Assembly (NCBI RefSeq): GCF_000472385.1
Contig: NZ_AWZU01000061.1
Coordinates: 1 to 36,791 of the forward strand
Length of the DNA stretch: 36,791 nt
Reading direction: 5' to 3'
Origin: Bradyrhizobium sp. ARR65
GTDB lineage: Bacteria > Pseudomonadota > Alphaproteobacteria > Rhizobiales > Xanthobacteraceae
The notes below the pieces were generated by a model, which did no database searches, was not told where the DNA came from, and was given only the letters and a program-made list of their open reading frames with translations. Both the position numbers and the translations under genes were made by a program. Shown piece by piece: positions 23,959 to 31,040 of this stretch. Every line of letters starts with the position of its first letter. Position 1 is the first letter of the stretch.

Positions 23959-25344
23959 TTACATAGACGAACGGATCTCTGAGGCGAGTTCGGTCAGCGT
24001 GGCCTTTACGTCCGCTCCGTTGACCATCTTCTGCATGGCAACCGCCCACGCGTTCATTGCCTCGGCGAAGCCTACCCGCGCTGTAAAGGCAAGTTCGGCT
24101 CTGCCCTGCACCGCCTTGAACGTATCGACAAAGTTGTTGAACTCCGGCTTTGCCGCATATTCGAGCCAGGCCTCATCGGTCCATGTCGAAGCACGCGGAG
24201 AGTTGACGAGCTTGCCCGCGGTAGCGCCGTTCAGTTCCACCTGCTTTGATGTTGCCCATTGGATGAACAGCCAAGCCGCACCTTTCTTCTTCGACGCAGC
24301 GTTCATTGCCAGCGACCAGATCCAGATGTTGGATTCGAAGTTTTTGTCGTTCGGCGCGTGCAGTGGAGGCGCGAAGGCGATTTTGCCTGAGGCGGGCTTA
24401 CCGGCCACATCGTTCCAAAAACCGAACATGTTGGAGTCGATGGCCATCGCCGTGCGTCCGGAGCTGATGCCATCGACGACCTGGTACCAGTTGTCGTTAG
24501 CAAAGGAGGGAGCCGCGCACTTTTTGATCATGTCCACATAGTCTTTGTGAAACGTGATCGATTCAGGCGAATCAAGCCCGGTATCGAGGTGGCCATCCTT
24601 AAGCACGAAGTCATGGACCCCGTAGGATTTTGCAATCGAGATCGCTGCCGTGTGGATGCTGCTCCAAAAGCGCACGCCGCGCACACCAAGGGGTGTAATC
24701 GTCGGATCGGCAGCCTTGAGCTTTGCGCAAGCGTCGGACATCTCGGGCGGCGTTGTCGGAACCTTGATCCCGTACTTGTCCAGAATGTCTTTGCGGTAGA
24801 ATAGCTGGATATTCTCGAAACCATGCGGGATTGCCCACACGTGCCCGCTTCCAGGCTCGATCTGTCCTTCCTTAACTTTCCAAGTCAGCGCATTACGCAA
24901 TGCCGGAAAGAAATCTTTGTAGTCGTAGCTGGGTGCCGTGAGTTTCGGATCGTTCAGATAGCCATCGAGCGGCTCAAGCAATTGGCCCGGCGCCAGATCC
25001 CAAGCGGGCTGAATCCCGGTACCGACAACGTCCCAGCTGGGCGATTTGGTACTCAGTTGGATGGTCAGCTTATTCCAATAAGCGTCATCGGGGTACAGCT
25101 CCGGCGCCACCTTAATACCGGTCAGTCTCTCGAACTCTGGCAGCTGGGCTGCAACGGCGTCGGCATAGGGATGAATGTCGTAAGCCCAGACGATCGAGGT
25201 ACCTTCGAACTGCCGCCAGTTGACATCATCCGCTTCAGCTTGCTGGAAGGCCAAGACCGTTCCGGCAAAAAGCGTGGAGCAGAAGAGAGCGTTTCTGGCA
25301 AGTTTGATCGAGTAGCCGCGAAACACGGCGAACGTCCTTGGCAT
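23959..25344 (-). CDS. ABC sugar importer periplasmic binding protein
   Basis: The 461-residue protein begins with a signal peptide: basic residues, a hydrophobic core (NALFCSTLFAGTVLAF), and a probable cut after AEA near residue 38. The mature part has the extracellular solute-binding protein type 1 fold: PEFERLTGIKV, WDVVGTGIQPAWDLA, WAIPHGFENIQLFYRKDILD and, later, FIQWATSKQVE. It binds a sugar or polyol in the periplasm and delivers it to the permeases. AGAGGAGGGA lies 6 bases before the ATG at 25344, a strong start that suits a highly made protein. It is the first gene of the eight-gene operon. Confidence 0.92.
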   Translation of the reverse strand: MPRTFAVFRGYSIKLARNALFCSTLFAGTVLAFQQAEADDVNWRQFEGTSIVWAYDIHPYADAVAAQLPEFERLTGIKVAPELYPDDAYWNKLTIQLSTKSPSWDVVGTGIQPAWDLAPGQLLEPLDGYLNDPKLTAPSYDYKDFFPALRNALTWKVKEGQIEPGSGHVWAIPHGFENIQLFYRKDILDKYGIKVPTTPPEMSDACAKLKAADPTITPLGVRGVRFWSSIHTAAISIAKSYGVHDFVLKDGHLDTGLDSPESITFHKDYVDMIKKCAAPSFANDNWYQVVDGISSGRTAMAIDSNMFGFWNDVAGKPASGKIAFAPPLHAPNDKNFESNIWIWSLAMNAASKKKGAAWLFIQWATSKQVELNGATAGKLVNSPRASTWTDEAWLEYAAKPEFNNFVDTFKAVQGRAELAFTARVGFAEAMNAWAVAMQKMVNGADVKATLTELASEIRSSM

Positions 25345-25464
25345 TATTCCCTCCTCTGGGCTCTTTGGCCCGCAAACCCACGTGCCCTCCTCTTCGGAGG
25401 CCGCAGATGACGAGAAGGCTAGCGCTCATTATGCGGTCCCAATTAGCTTTCCAAAGGCCGTCTT

Positions 25465-25484
25465 GGGTAAAATTGGGTAAGGCG
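25465..25484. promoter_or_regulatory. Two phased GGGTA repeats upstream of the ABC operon
   Basis: GGGTAAAATT (25465-25474) is followed directly by GGGTAAGGCG (25475-25484). The same 10-base phased units occur at 15986-16015. The site is about 120 bp upstream of the binding-protein start. It is a good candidate for the TIM-barrel regulator's binding site. Confidence 0.5.
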
Positions 25485-25989
25485 AGAAACCTCTCGTCAT
25501 TGAGAGACAGGGGGGCGGATCAAGGTGGGAGGGACGGAAAGCGGGTTTGTAGAGGTCGCAGGTTGGTTCACGAGACGAGCTCGGTGCTACTACCCGTTTT
25601 GGTAGTTGAAGCCACCCAAAGGGGCGCTTTTCTACCGCACAAGGACATAGGAGCCCCTTGTTCAGTTCGTCTGGCTTTCGTGCGCAAGCCCTGACGTCCT
25701 CGCGCGACTTGGTGATCACCGCCTTCGGGACTGTGATTTGGCGAGCACTCGCCGACAGAGACAGGCAGCGCATCGAACCGGCTGCGCCTCCAAGGCTGTC
25801 CTCGTGGAGCTCCGAGCGCGCCCGGCCAGCAGTTTCATCACGTCCGCCCATCACGTCATCACCGTTTTCGCACTCCGACACGTATGCATCGCCCGCCCCA
25901 CTCCTCCATCCGTTCCACCGAAGCCAGGCCGAGGGCCTCGCGCCTTCGCAATACTCGATGGTTACAGTAAGGTCGGACTGGCCCAGAGG
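25485..25989. other. No gene recognised; one small inverted repeat
   Basis: ACTACC (25589-25594) and GGTAGT (25601-25606) form a 6-bp inverted repeat with a 6-base loop, perhaps an operator. Open frames run in several phases, including a 250-codon minus frame over 25429-26181, but none has a family signature or a ribosome binding site. Confidence 0.35.
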
Positions 25990-26100
25990 ATCGGATTGAC
26001 CACCATTTCTCACGAGGCACTTTACGATCTCATCTGGACGAGCCGGTGCGCACGATCGCTCACCGCATGGGCGTGCCGTCCGGCAGGAGATTGTCGAAGA
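25990..26100 (+). pseudogene. Fragment of a small HTH-like rhizobial protein
   Basis: The frame reads GLTTISHEALYDLIWT, and after a one-base shift near 26038 continues EPVRTIAHRMGV. This is the start of a family I recall as ISREELY--VW--P---LA---GVSD, thought to bind DNA. The match stops near 26080, where sequence from a hipA relative begins on the other strand, so this is a rearrangement junction. Confidence 0.35.
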
Positions 26101-26296
26101 CGCCGATGACAGGCGCGTCGATATAGCGGTCCTCACGCAGAGGCAGAGATCGCGACACGGGCGGCGCATGCTCCCAGGCAAGCCAGGACGGATCGTACTG
26201 AAAGTCGATTGCGCCGCTGGAGTGCCTGTTCAGGCACCCGACGGGACGGCCGTTCAAGAAGACATTGAGCGGGATATGCCGCCGCGGGTGGGCCAT
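26060..26296 (-). pseudogene. HipA-like kinase toxin, N-terminal fragment
   Basis: The 78-residue frame is the N-terminal subdomain of HipA-type Ser/Thr kinases: LNVFLNGRPVGCLNRHSSGA then FQYDPSWLAWEHAPPVSRSL and GVFDNLLPDG. The family consensus continues past LLPDN with the catalytic kinase core, which is absent. The start ATG overlaps the TGA of the HipB-like fragment, as in normal hipBA operons. No toxin activity is expected. Confidence 0.7.
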
Positions 26297-26405
26297 CAAA
26301 AGATGTTCTCGATCTCAGCTGGCTTTGCCTTTGTCCTAGGACGGACAACGAACTTCAGGTCGAGCGCTGCGAGAACATCGCAAAGCGTTCCTACCCTGCG
26401 GCGCG
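26296..26405 (-). pseudogene. HipB-like antitoxin, C-terminal fragment
   Basis: The frame gives RRVGTLCDVLAALDLKFVVR followed by PRTKAKPAEIENIF and stop. This fits the tail of HipB-type Xre antitoxins, which end with a conserved DIEDIF-like motif. A stop codon lies just upstream in frame, so the helix-turn-helix is gone. It is coupled to the hipA fragment by a TGATG overlap. Confidence 0.6.
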
Positions 26406-26619
26406 GCTTTTAGGAACTCTCGCTCCGCATGTCCCCATGAGTGCGCGGTAACGACGAATGGTGTCCTGCAAGCGCGCGTTTACCGGGCTTCGGATCGAGA
26501 AGCGCACCCACAAACGTGGCGCTATCTCGAGCCGACGTCGTTCGTAGCTGCTCACCGCTAGAGCCGAAAGCAAGCAAGCCGAGGGCTCGCGTCAAGTGGG
26601 CCGTAGCGCGACGTCGCGT

Positions 26620-27150
26620 TTAAGAAAGAAGCTCCTGAACCTTTTGCAGCAAAACTGGGTCGCCCAGACACACCGCCCATTCCAGAAGCATCTGCCGGAC
26701 GGTTGTCGCCAAAATCCCATGAAGGGCTAACCGGTCCAAGACAAACGATCGATCCGCCTCGGCACGCGCGGTGGTGATGTCCGAAACAAGACGCACGTCA
26801 TACCCGCGCTCGGCTGCCTGCAGGGCGGAAATGAATATCTCCTCTTCCAACCAACTTCCTCCGAAGAACAGAACACTGGCCTGTGCTGAAGCGAGACCGT
26901 CGGTGAAACGCCGGTCTCGCCAAATTGAAAAAGCATTGACTTCGAGCTGTGTGATCAGATCCATGGCCGCTTGATCTGGCTCGATGTCCAACGGCTGGCA
27001 TTTGCCAACGAGAATGGAGCTGACATTGAACATCTGCAGCCCGGCTTGCAGTAATGAGAGACCAGCCCCTATAACTGCGGTGTGAGCCGGCATTTGGTCA
27101 CGCATCAAGTTGATCAAAACCAAGCGGCTATGTCGTGGATTTGTGAGCAT
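26620..27150 (-). CDS. Isochorismatase-fold protein without catalytic triad
   Basis: This 176-residue protein has the cysteine-hydrolase (isochorismatase-like) fold pattern: LVLINLMRDQ at the N-terminus and VLFFGGSWLEEEIFISALQA with AERGYDVRLVSD. The usual triad is Asp-Lys-Cys. Here the Asp of the first strand is N14, the Lys before the central helix is not found (LEVNAF), and the Cys position in GGSWLEEEIF is acidic. It is probably a non-catalytic relative, perhaps a binding or regulatory protein. It starts 42 bp after the luxI stop on the same strand, so it is likely in the quorum-sensing transcript. No family name fits better. Confidence 0.65.
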   Translation of the reverse strand: MLTNPRHSRLVLINLMRDQMPAHTAVIGAGLSLLQAGLQMFNVSSILVGKCQPLDIEPDQAAMDLITQLEVNAFSIWRDRRFTDGLASAQASVLFFGGSWLEEEIFISALQAAERGYDVRLVSDITTARAEADRSFVLDRLALHGILATTVRQMLLEWAVCLGDPVLLQKVQELLS

Positions 27151-27192
27151 GGACGTACCAATCGTCTCAGCTGCACGTGCTCCGAGGCACTT

Positions 27193-27831
27193 TCAGGCAG
27201 CCACGTTGACCACATCGGGGGACGCAAGCACAGGACCGTGGAGTTCGGCTTGTTTGTAAATCCTGTGAAGCGTATATTCGGACGTGTCGAGATAGCCCGC
27301 GACTGCCGCAGTGCACCCGACCTGGCGTGGAGCATCAATCCGCCTCAGCGGCCAGCCTGCTCGCCGGAGAATGCGTTCCATGCGCGTGTCGGTCACGGTG
27401 ACAATGCTGTCTGCGCACGCTCCACGCGCGGCCTCAATCATGGCCGCGAAGAGCACAAGAGTCGCGCGGTTGATGCTACTGAAGCTTGTGTCGGAGACGA
27501 GCTTCGTATCCACGCAGAAGCGCGAGCTCTCGAGAACCCTTTCATTCCGCGGAGCCGACGTCCCGCCGAGCAAAACGGGAAAGATATCAGCCAGCATCGT
27601 TGGTCCGGTCGTTGGAAGCAGACGAACCGAACCGACAGCCTTCCCGGTCTCTGATATCAGCATGAGATAAGTCGGTCCTAGAGTATCGTACAGGTCGAGC
27701 TCCAATTCTCCTGAAACGGACACTGACCAGCCGAGTCGATCCTTGAAGACACGGCGTCGCAGCTGATACATCGCCGCGAGCAACGGCAGGTAACGGCCGA
27801 ATTGAGGGGCGCGAAGTGCGATGGCATACAT
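27193..27831 (-). CDS. Acyl-homoserine-lactone synthase (LuxI family)
   Basis: The 212-residue protein has all ten-residue-type hallmarks of LuxI synthases: R25, F29 and W35 (LRRRVFKDRLGW), D46 and D49 (ELELDLYD), R70 (GSVRLLPT), F84, E101 and R104 (ESSRFCVD). It makes an N-acyl- or aryl-homoserine lactone from S-adenosylmethionine and an acyl carrier protein or CoA thioester. The signal cannot be predicted from sequence alone. The start ATG 27831 has AGGAGGT four bases upstream. That site is inside an inverted repeat (27837-27857), and a lux box lies at 27887-27906. The luxR-type gene is upstream on the same strand. Confidence 0.93.
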   Translation of the reverse strand: MYAIALRAPQFGRYLPLLAAMYQLRRRVFKDRLGWSVSVSGELELDLYDTLGPTYLMLISETGKAVGSVRLLPTTGPTMLADIFPVLLGGTSAPRNERVLESSRFCVDTKLVSDTSFSSINRATLVLFAAMIEAARGACADSIVTVTDTRMERILRRAGWPLRRIDAPRQVGCTAAVAGYLDTSEYTLHRIYKQAELHGPVLASPDVVNVAA

Positions 27832-27836
27832 CCTGA

Positions 27837-27857
27837 CCTCCTGAAATGATCAGGAGG
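27837..27857 (-). promoter_or_regulatory. Hairpin that can hide the luxI ribosome binding site
   Basis: On the message strand the arms CCTCCTGA and TCAGGAGG are perfectly complementary with a 5-base loop. The second arm contains the AGGAGG of the luxI Shine-Dalgarno, so folding would block translation start. The same dyad in DNA could instead bind a protein. It is distinct from the lux box 30 bp upstream. Confidence 0.6.
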
Positions 27858-27886
27858 CTTCAAGACCAGAAACTCCGCCTGCGATC

Positions 27887-27906
27887 GCCTGACATATTTT
27901 GCAGGC
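27887..27906. promoter_or_regulatory. lux box upstream of luxI
   Basis: GCCTGACATATTTTGCAGGC is a 20-bp dyad with perfect 5-bp arms and the CTG-N10-CAG spacing typical of LuxR-type binding sites. It is centred about 66 bp upstream of the luxI ATG. In class II positions (centre near -42) transcription would begin about 20-25 bp before the start codon, at or within the hairpin. Confidence 0.65.
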
Positions 27907-28023
27907 ACATCAACCCCAATTTGACCACGCTGGATCTATTTGGAAGAAGACAACAACACAAACAGAGGGCGTGAGACGGTCGGGTCTCTTGCTCACCTCT
28001 TTGGAATCTGGAGGGATGGACGA

Positions 28024-28749
28024 TTAGGGCAACAGACCCCGGCGCAAGGCCTCGGCGATGCATTGGGCAATAGAGGCAGCACCGAGTTTGCGGCGAGCGT
28101 TTTCAAGATGAAAAACCACGGTACGTGGTGCGATCTGGACCAGCACTGCTATATCGGCAACAGTTTTTCCGTGCGCGACCCATGCCAAGCATTGGCGCTC
28201 ACGCTGCGTGAGTTCGCCTTCAGCGAGTTTATCCTTGCTTACGCCCAGCCTGATCGTAGCATTGCAATGAAAATGCACCCCGGCCGCATGCAGGAGATCC
28301 CTACATTCGCGCAGTAGCCGCTCGGGATGAACATCGCGGGCGTCAGTCGCCAGCGAAAATGCGGCCATCTGACCAAATCCGCCCCTAATTGGGACCGTGA
28401 TGCCCGATCTGATCCCGAAGGTTGTCGCTTCATCAAAGAACCGGCGTTGTTCGCGGTTTCCGACCGGCGATGACATCTCGCCTCCCCAGCCAAACAGCGC
28501 CCGCTCAACACGCGCACGGAGCAGCACCGGATCGAGCTGCTGATATCTCAGCTGGAAATACCGGCTGGTCCAGGACTTTGGATAGGATGAGATGAGCATC
28601 GGAGTATCGCCGGCGATCCGCAGATAGGCAAAGCGCTGTAGGCCGAGTCTCTGGGTCAGCCGCGTAGCGATGCGTTCGAATTCATCCACGTTGACCGCGG
28701 TTTGGATCGCATCGATGAATTCCTCAAAGATGCTTTCGAACGGGCTCAT
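28024..28749 (-). CDS. LuxR-type quorum-sensing regulator
   Basis: The 241-residue protein has an autoinducer-binding domain and a C-terminal LuxR helix-turn-helix. The conserved ligand-pocket residues fall in exact register with TraR plus three: W60, Y64, D73, P74, W88, G116. The HTH (about 178-235) keeps E184, L188 and G194 (LTQRERQCLAWVAHGK). It should bind the signal made by the adjacent LuxI and act at the lux box at 27887. Its stop is 193 bp before luxI on the same strand. No second lux box was found upstream of its own start. Confidence 0.92.
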   Translation of the reverse strand: MSPFESIFEEFIDAIQTAVNVDEFERIATRLTQRLGLQRFAYLRIAGDTPMLISSYPKSWTSRYFQLRYQQLDPVLLRARVERALFGWGGEMSSPVGNREQRRFFDEATTFGIRSGITVPIRGGFGQMAAFSLATDARDVHPERLLRECRDLLHAAGVHFHCNATIRLGVSKDKLAEGELTQRERQCLAWVAHGKTVADIAVLVQIAPRTVVFHLENARRKLGAASIAQCIAEALRRGLLP

Positions 28750-29144
28750 TCTAGCTCCACAATCTTCACCATGGGCGTCCCTTCCGGATCTTGCCGCTAC
28801 ACGCCTTTTCTATCCTCGCAAGGAGGAGGACGGGATCGCGAGCGAGCGTGCAAGCTGAGTATTCTTGGGCAGAGCTTGTCTTGGGCAACCGCAAAATGGC
28901 AATTCAGCAACAATGAAATCAGAAATACGACCTACGGGGTTTTATTAGCGCCGGACAAGCTCTAGCAATCGATTTTGTTGGTGCAATCAGCAAGTCTTTG
29001 ATGACTCAAAGCCTTAGAGCAGCGCTCAGTGGTCAGGGCTTGGCGCCAACTGGAGGACCTTTCAGCCGTTCGGCTCGCTCACCATTCATCCCCGATCACG
29101 CGCCGATCGAGAGCCGCCTCTTGCTGATACAGCCCGACTGATCC
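28750..29144. other. No gene recognised
   Basis: This is the promoter side of the luxR-type gene and the downstream side of the MFS fusion gene. CAATCGATTTT at 28966-28976 matches the 3' core of the nod-box consensus, but the rest of a nod box is missing. No terminator with a T-run is evident. Confidence 0.3.
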
Positions 29145-31040
29145 TTATATGGGTTTACGCGGATCAGTATCTTGCAGCCGAGAGTATTTCTTAGTCGCCA
29201 CGACGCTCCCCCCGCCCGAAGAAGGCAAGCGAATATTGAACCAAATCCAAGCGGCAAGCTGAACGAGAAGGTTCGCTCCAAAGGCAGTCTGGTAGCTGAT
29301 TTCAGGGTAGTGTCCCTGCTGGGGCATCCACTGTTGCACCACCAGGCCGATGGCGGACTGCACCAGAAATGCGCAGCCGATGTGAAACAGGTTGAGAGCC
29401 CCGTTGGCGCGTCCCGCCAGCTCCTTAGGGAAATACTCGGCCAAAACAGCGTAGCTGAGAACGGTCGCTGTGCCCAGGGCAGCGATGAACATCCACGGAA
29501 TGGATGATGGGATAGGTACTCGCAGGACGACTGCCAGTTGCGCGACAAAAGACACGAGTGCAAACAGTGACAGAAGCTTTCGCGGACCAACACCATAGCG
29601 CCGCAGCTTTTGGACCGCAATACCGAGGCCCATGGCGCCTACACTTGATGCGACCGCCATCAGGAAAAGAGTGCGGAGCACTCCTGACCGATCCAGACGC
29701 TCGACGTCGGAGAGCCATTGCGCTGCCCACAGCCCCTGCAGCGCCCAGGCCGAGCCGATGCAAGTCGCAGACAGTGGGGCCAGGCGCCAGAACCGGGGAT
29801 CCGCATAGATGGCACGAAGTCCGATTGTCGGTCGCTTTGCTTCTGCTGACGGCGAGGACCTTGGGACGACAAGAAAGATTGTCAGCGCGCATCCGACCGC
29901 AGCGATGGAGAGCAGCTGAAACAATCCGCGCCAGCCGATCGACACGAGCATGTATTCCGACGGCAATGTTGCAGTCATAGCGCCAAAGGCCGCCAGCATG
30001 ATCATGAGCCCATTGAGCAGCGGAGCCTGTTCGGCTGGAAACCAGAGAACGACGGCTTTCAATCCGGCGGTCAACGCAGCTGAAGCGCCGAGCCCGATCA
30101 ATGCGCGGCCGAGAAGGAGGAGCATGAAATTGTTCGACGCGGCAAACAGCGCAGCGCCGACCGCGGCTGCCAATAACACTAAACTCTGAACTCGCCGCGG
30201 ACCGTACCGGTCCAACCATACGCCGATCGGAATCTGCGCCGCCGCGAAGGTCAAAAAGTAGACCGATGTCAGAAGGCCGAGATCATCCGCCTGAAGACCA
30301 AACTCCGAAGCGAGCGGTCCGGCTATGGTGGCACCGATCGTCCTAAACAGATAGGACAGGTAATAAGCAGCGGCGAACGGCAAGAATACCCGAACAACGA
30401 GCATCCAATTTGGGCTGTCTCCTGGCGGTGAGGCTTCTGGCCGCGGAGACGAAGACCTCAATTGCGAGGGCGTGCGAACTGTCCGTTTACATGCCAGCTC
30501 AGCATCATGCTCATTTCGCTCTCCCTCGGAGGTCACTGGCTCGGGTGATTTGGCCAGGGTCCGACCACTCCGATCGGGCGCCATCGGGTCCGGTCGCGGT
30601 GTCCGTCCTGTGGCCTTTCTCGGCGGATGTCCTGGACCGGTTCTCGTCACCCGCTCAATTGTTTCGTTGATGAGAGATGTTCCCAGACGGACCCGTCTTG
30701 CAACCTGTGCAGCAAATTCATCAAAGCGGGCCGCTCCCAGGGTACAGGCAGCCGTCTCGTCTGCGGCCGAAAGCGCCGGGGTGACCGCGAGTAGAAACCG
30801 AGCCTGGTGCGCGACTGCCTCGCCAACGATCTGCAGATCACAATGGAGCTGGTCGAGCTGCTGTGTGATCGCGTCCAATTGAGCGCGCGCGCCGGCCGTT
30901 TCGCTAGCAGCCTCGGGGGCGAGGAAATGAGAGAGGGCGGCCTCGACGATTGCTGATTTGGAAGCACGCCCCTCCTGCGCTGCGCGGCTTAGCCGCGCGG
31001 CAGTTGACTCAGAGAGTGAGACGGCGACCCACGGCTTCAT
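29145..31040 (-). CDS. Ribbon-helix-helix protein fused to an MFS transporter
   Basis: The 631-residue frame has two unlike halves. Residues 1-130 look like the CopG-like ribbon-helix-helix protein that precedes trbB in rhizobial conjugation operons: VAVSLSESTAARLSRAAQEG, ASKSAIVEAALSHFLAPE, then FLLAVTPALSAADETA and GAARFDEFAAQVARR. Residues about 130-205 are a polar, Pro- and Arg-rich linker. From about 212 there is a 12-helix major facilitator (VFLPFAAAYYLSYLFRTIGA; FAAAQIPIGVWLDRYGPRRV). An internal ATG at 30404 could start the transporter alone. The frame is intact throughout. ATGA overlap with the hydrolase gene suggests coupling. Most likely a gene fusion by rearrangement of a trb locus; substrate unknown. 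Confidence 0.7.
   Translation of the reverse strand: MKPWVAVSLSESTAARLSRAAQEGRASKSAIVEAALSHFLAPEAASETAGARAQLDAITQQLDQLHCDLQIVGEAVAHQARFLLAVTPALSAADETAACTLGAARFDEFAAQVARRVRLGTSLINETIERVTRTGPGHPPRKATGRTPRPDPMAPDRSGRTLAKSPEPVTSEGERNEHDAELACKRTVRTPSQLRSSSPRPEASPPGDSPNWMLVVRVFLPFAAAYYLSYLFRTIGATIAGPLASEFGLQADDLGLLTSVYFLTFAAAQIPIGVWLDRYGPRRVQSLVLLAAAVGAALFAASNNFMLLLLGRALIGLGASAALTAGLKAVVLWFPAEQAPLLNGLMIMLAAFGAMTATLPSEYMLVSIGWRGLFQLLSIAAVGCALTIFLVVPRSSPSAEAKRPTIGLRAIYADPRFWRLAPLSATCIGSAWALQGLWAAQWLSDVERLDRSGVLRTLFLMAVASSVGAMGLGIAVQKLRRYGVGPRKLLSLFALVSFVAQLAVVLRVPIPSSIPWMFIAALGTATVLSYAVLAEYFPKELAGRANGALNLFHIGCAFLVQSAIGLVVQQWMPQQGHYPEISYQTAFGANLLVQLAAWIWFNIRLPSSGGGSVVATKKYSRLQDTDPRKPI

Noticed and set aside
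25369..25387. Sigma-54-like promoter (GGGCAC and TTGC) upstream of the ABC operon
   Set aside because: The GG-to-GC spacing is one base too long and the first base differs; the local regulator also lacks the sigma-54-contacting loop.
25429..26181. 250-codon minus-strand open frame
   Set aside because: No family motif, no ribosome binding site, and composition like a shadow of several decayed fragments.
28966..28990. nod-box-like core CAATCGATTTT
   Set aside because: Only the 3' core matches; the ATC-N9-GAT spacing and the upstream half are absent and no nod gene follows on that strand.
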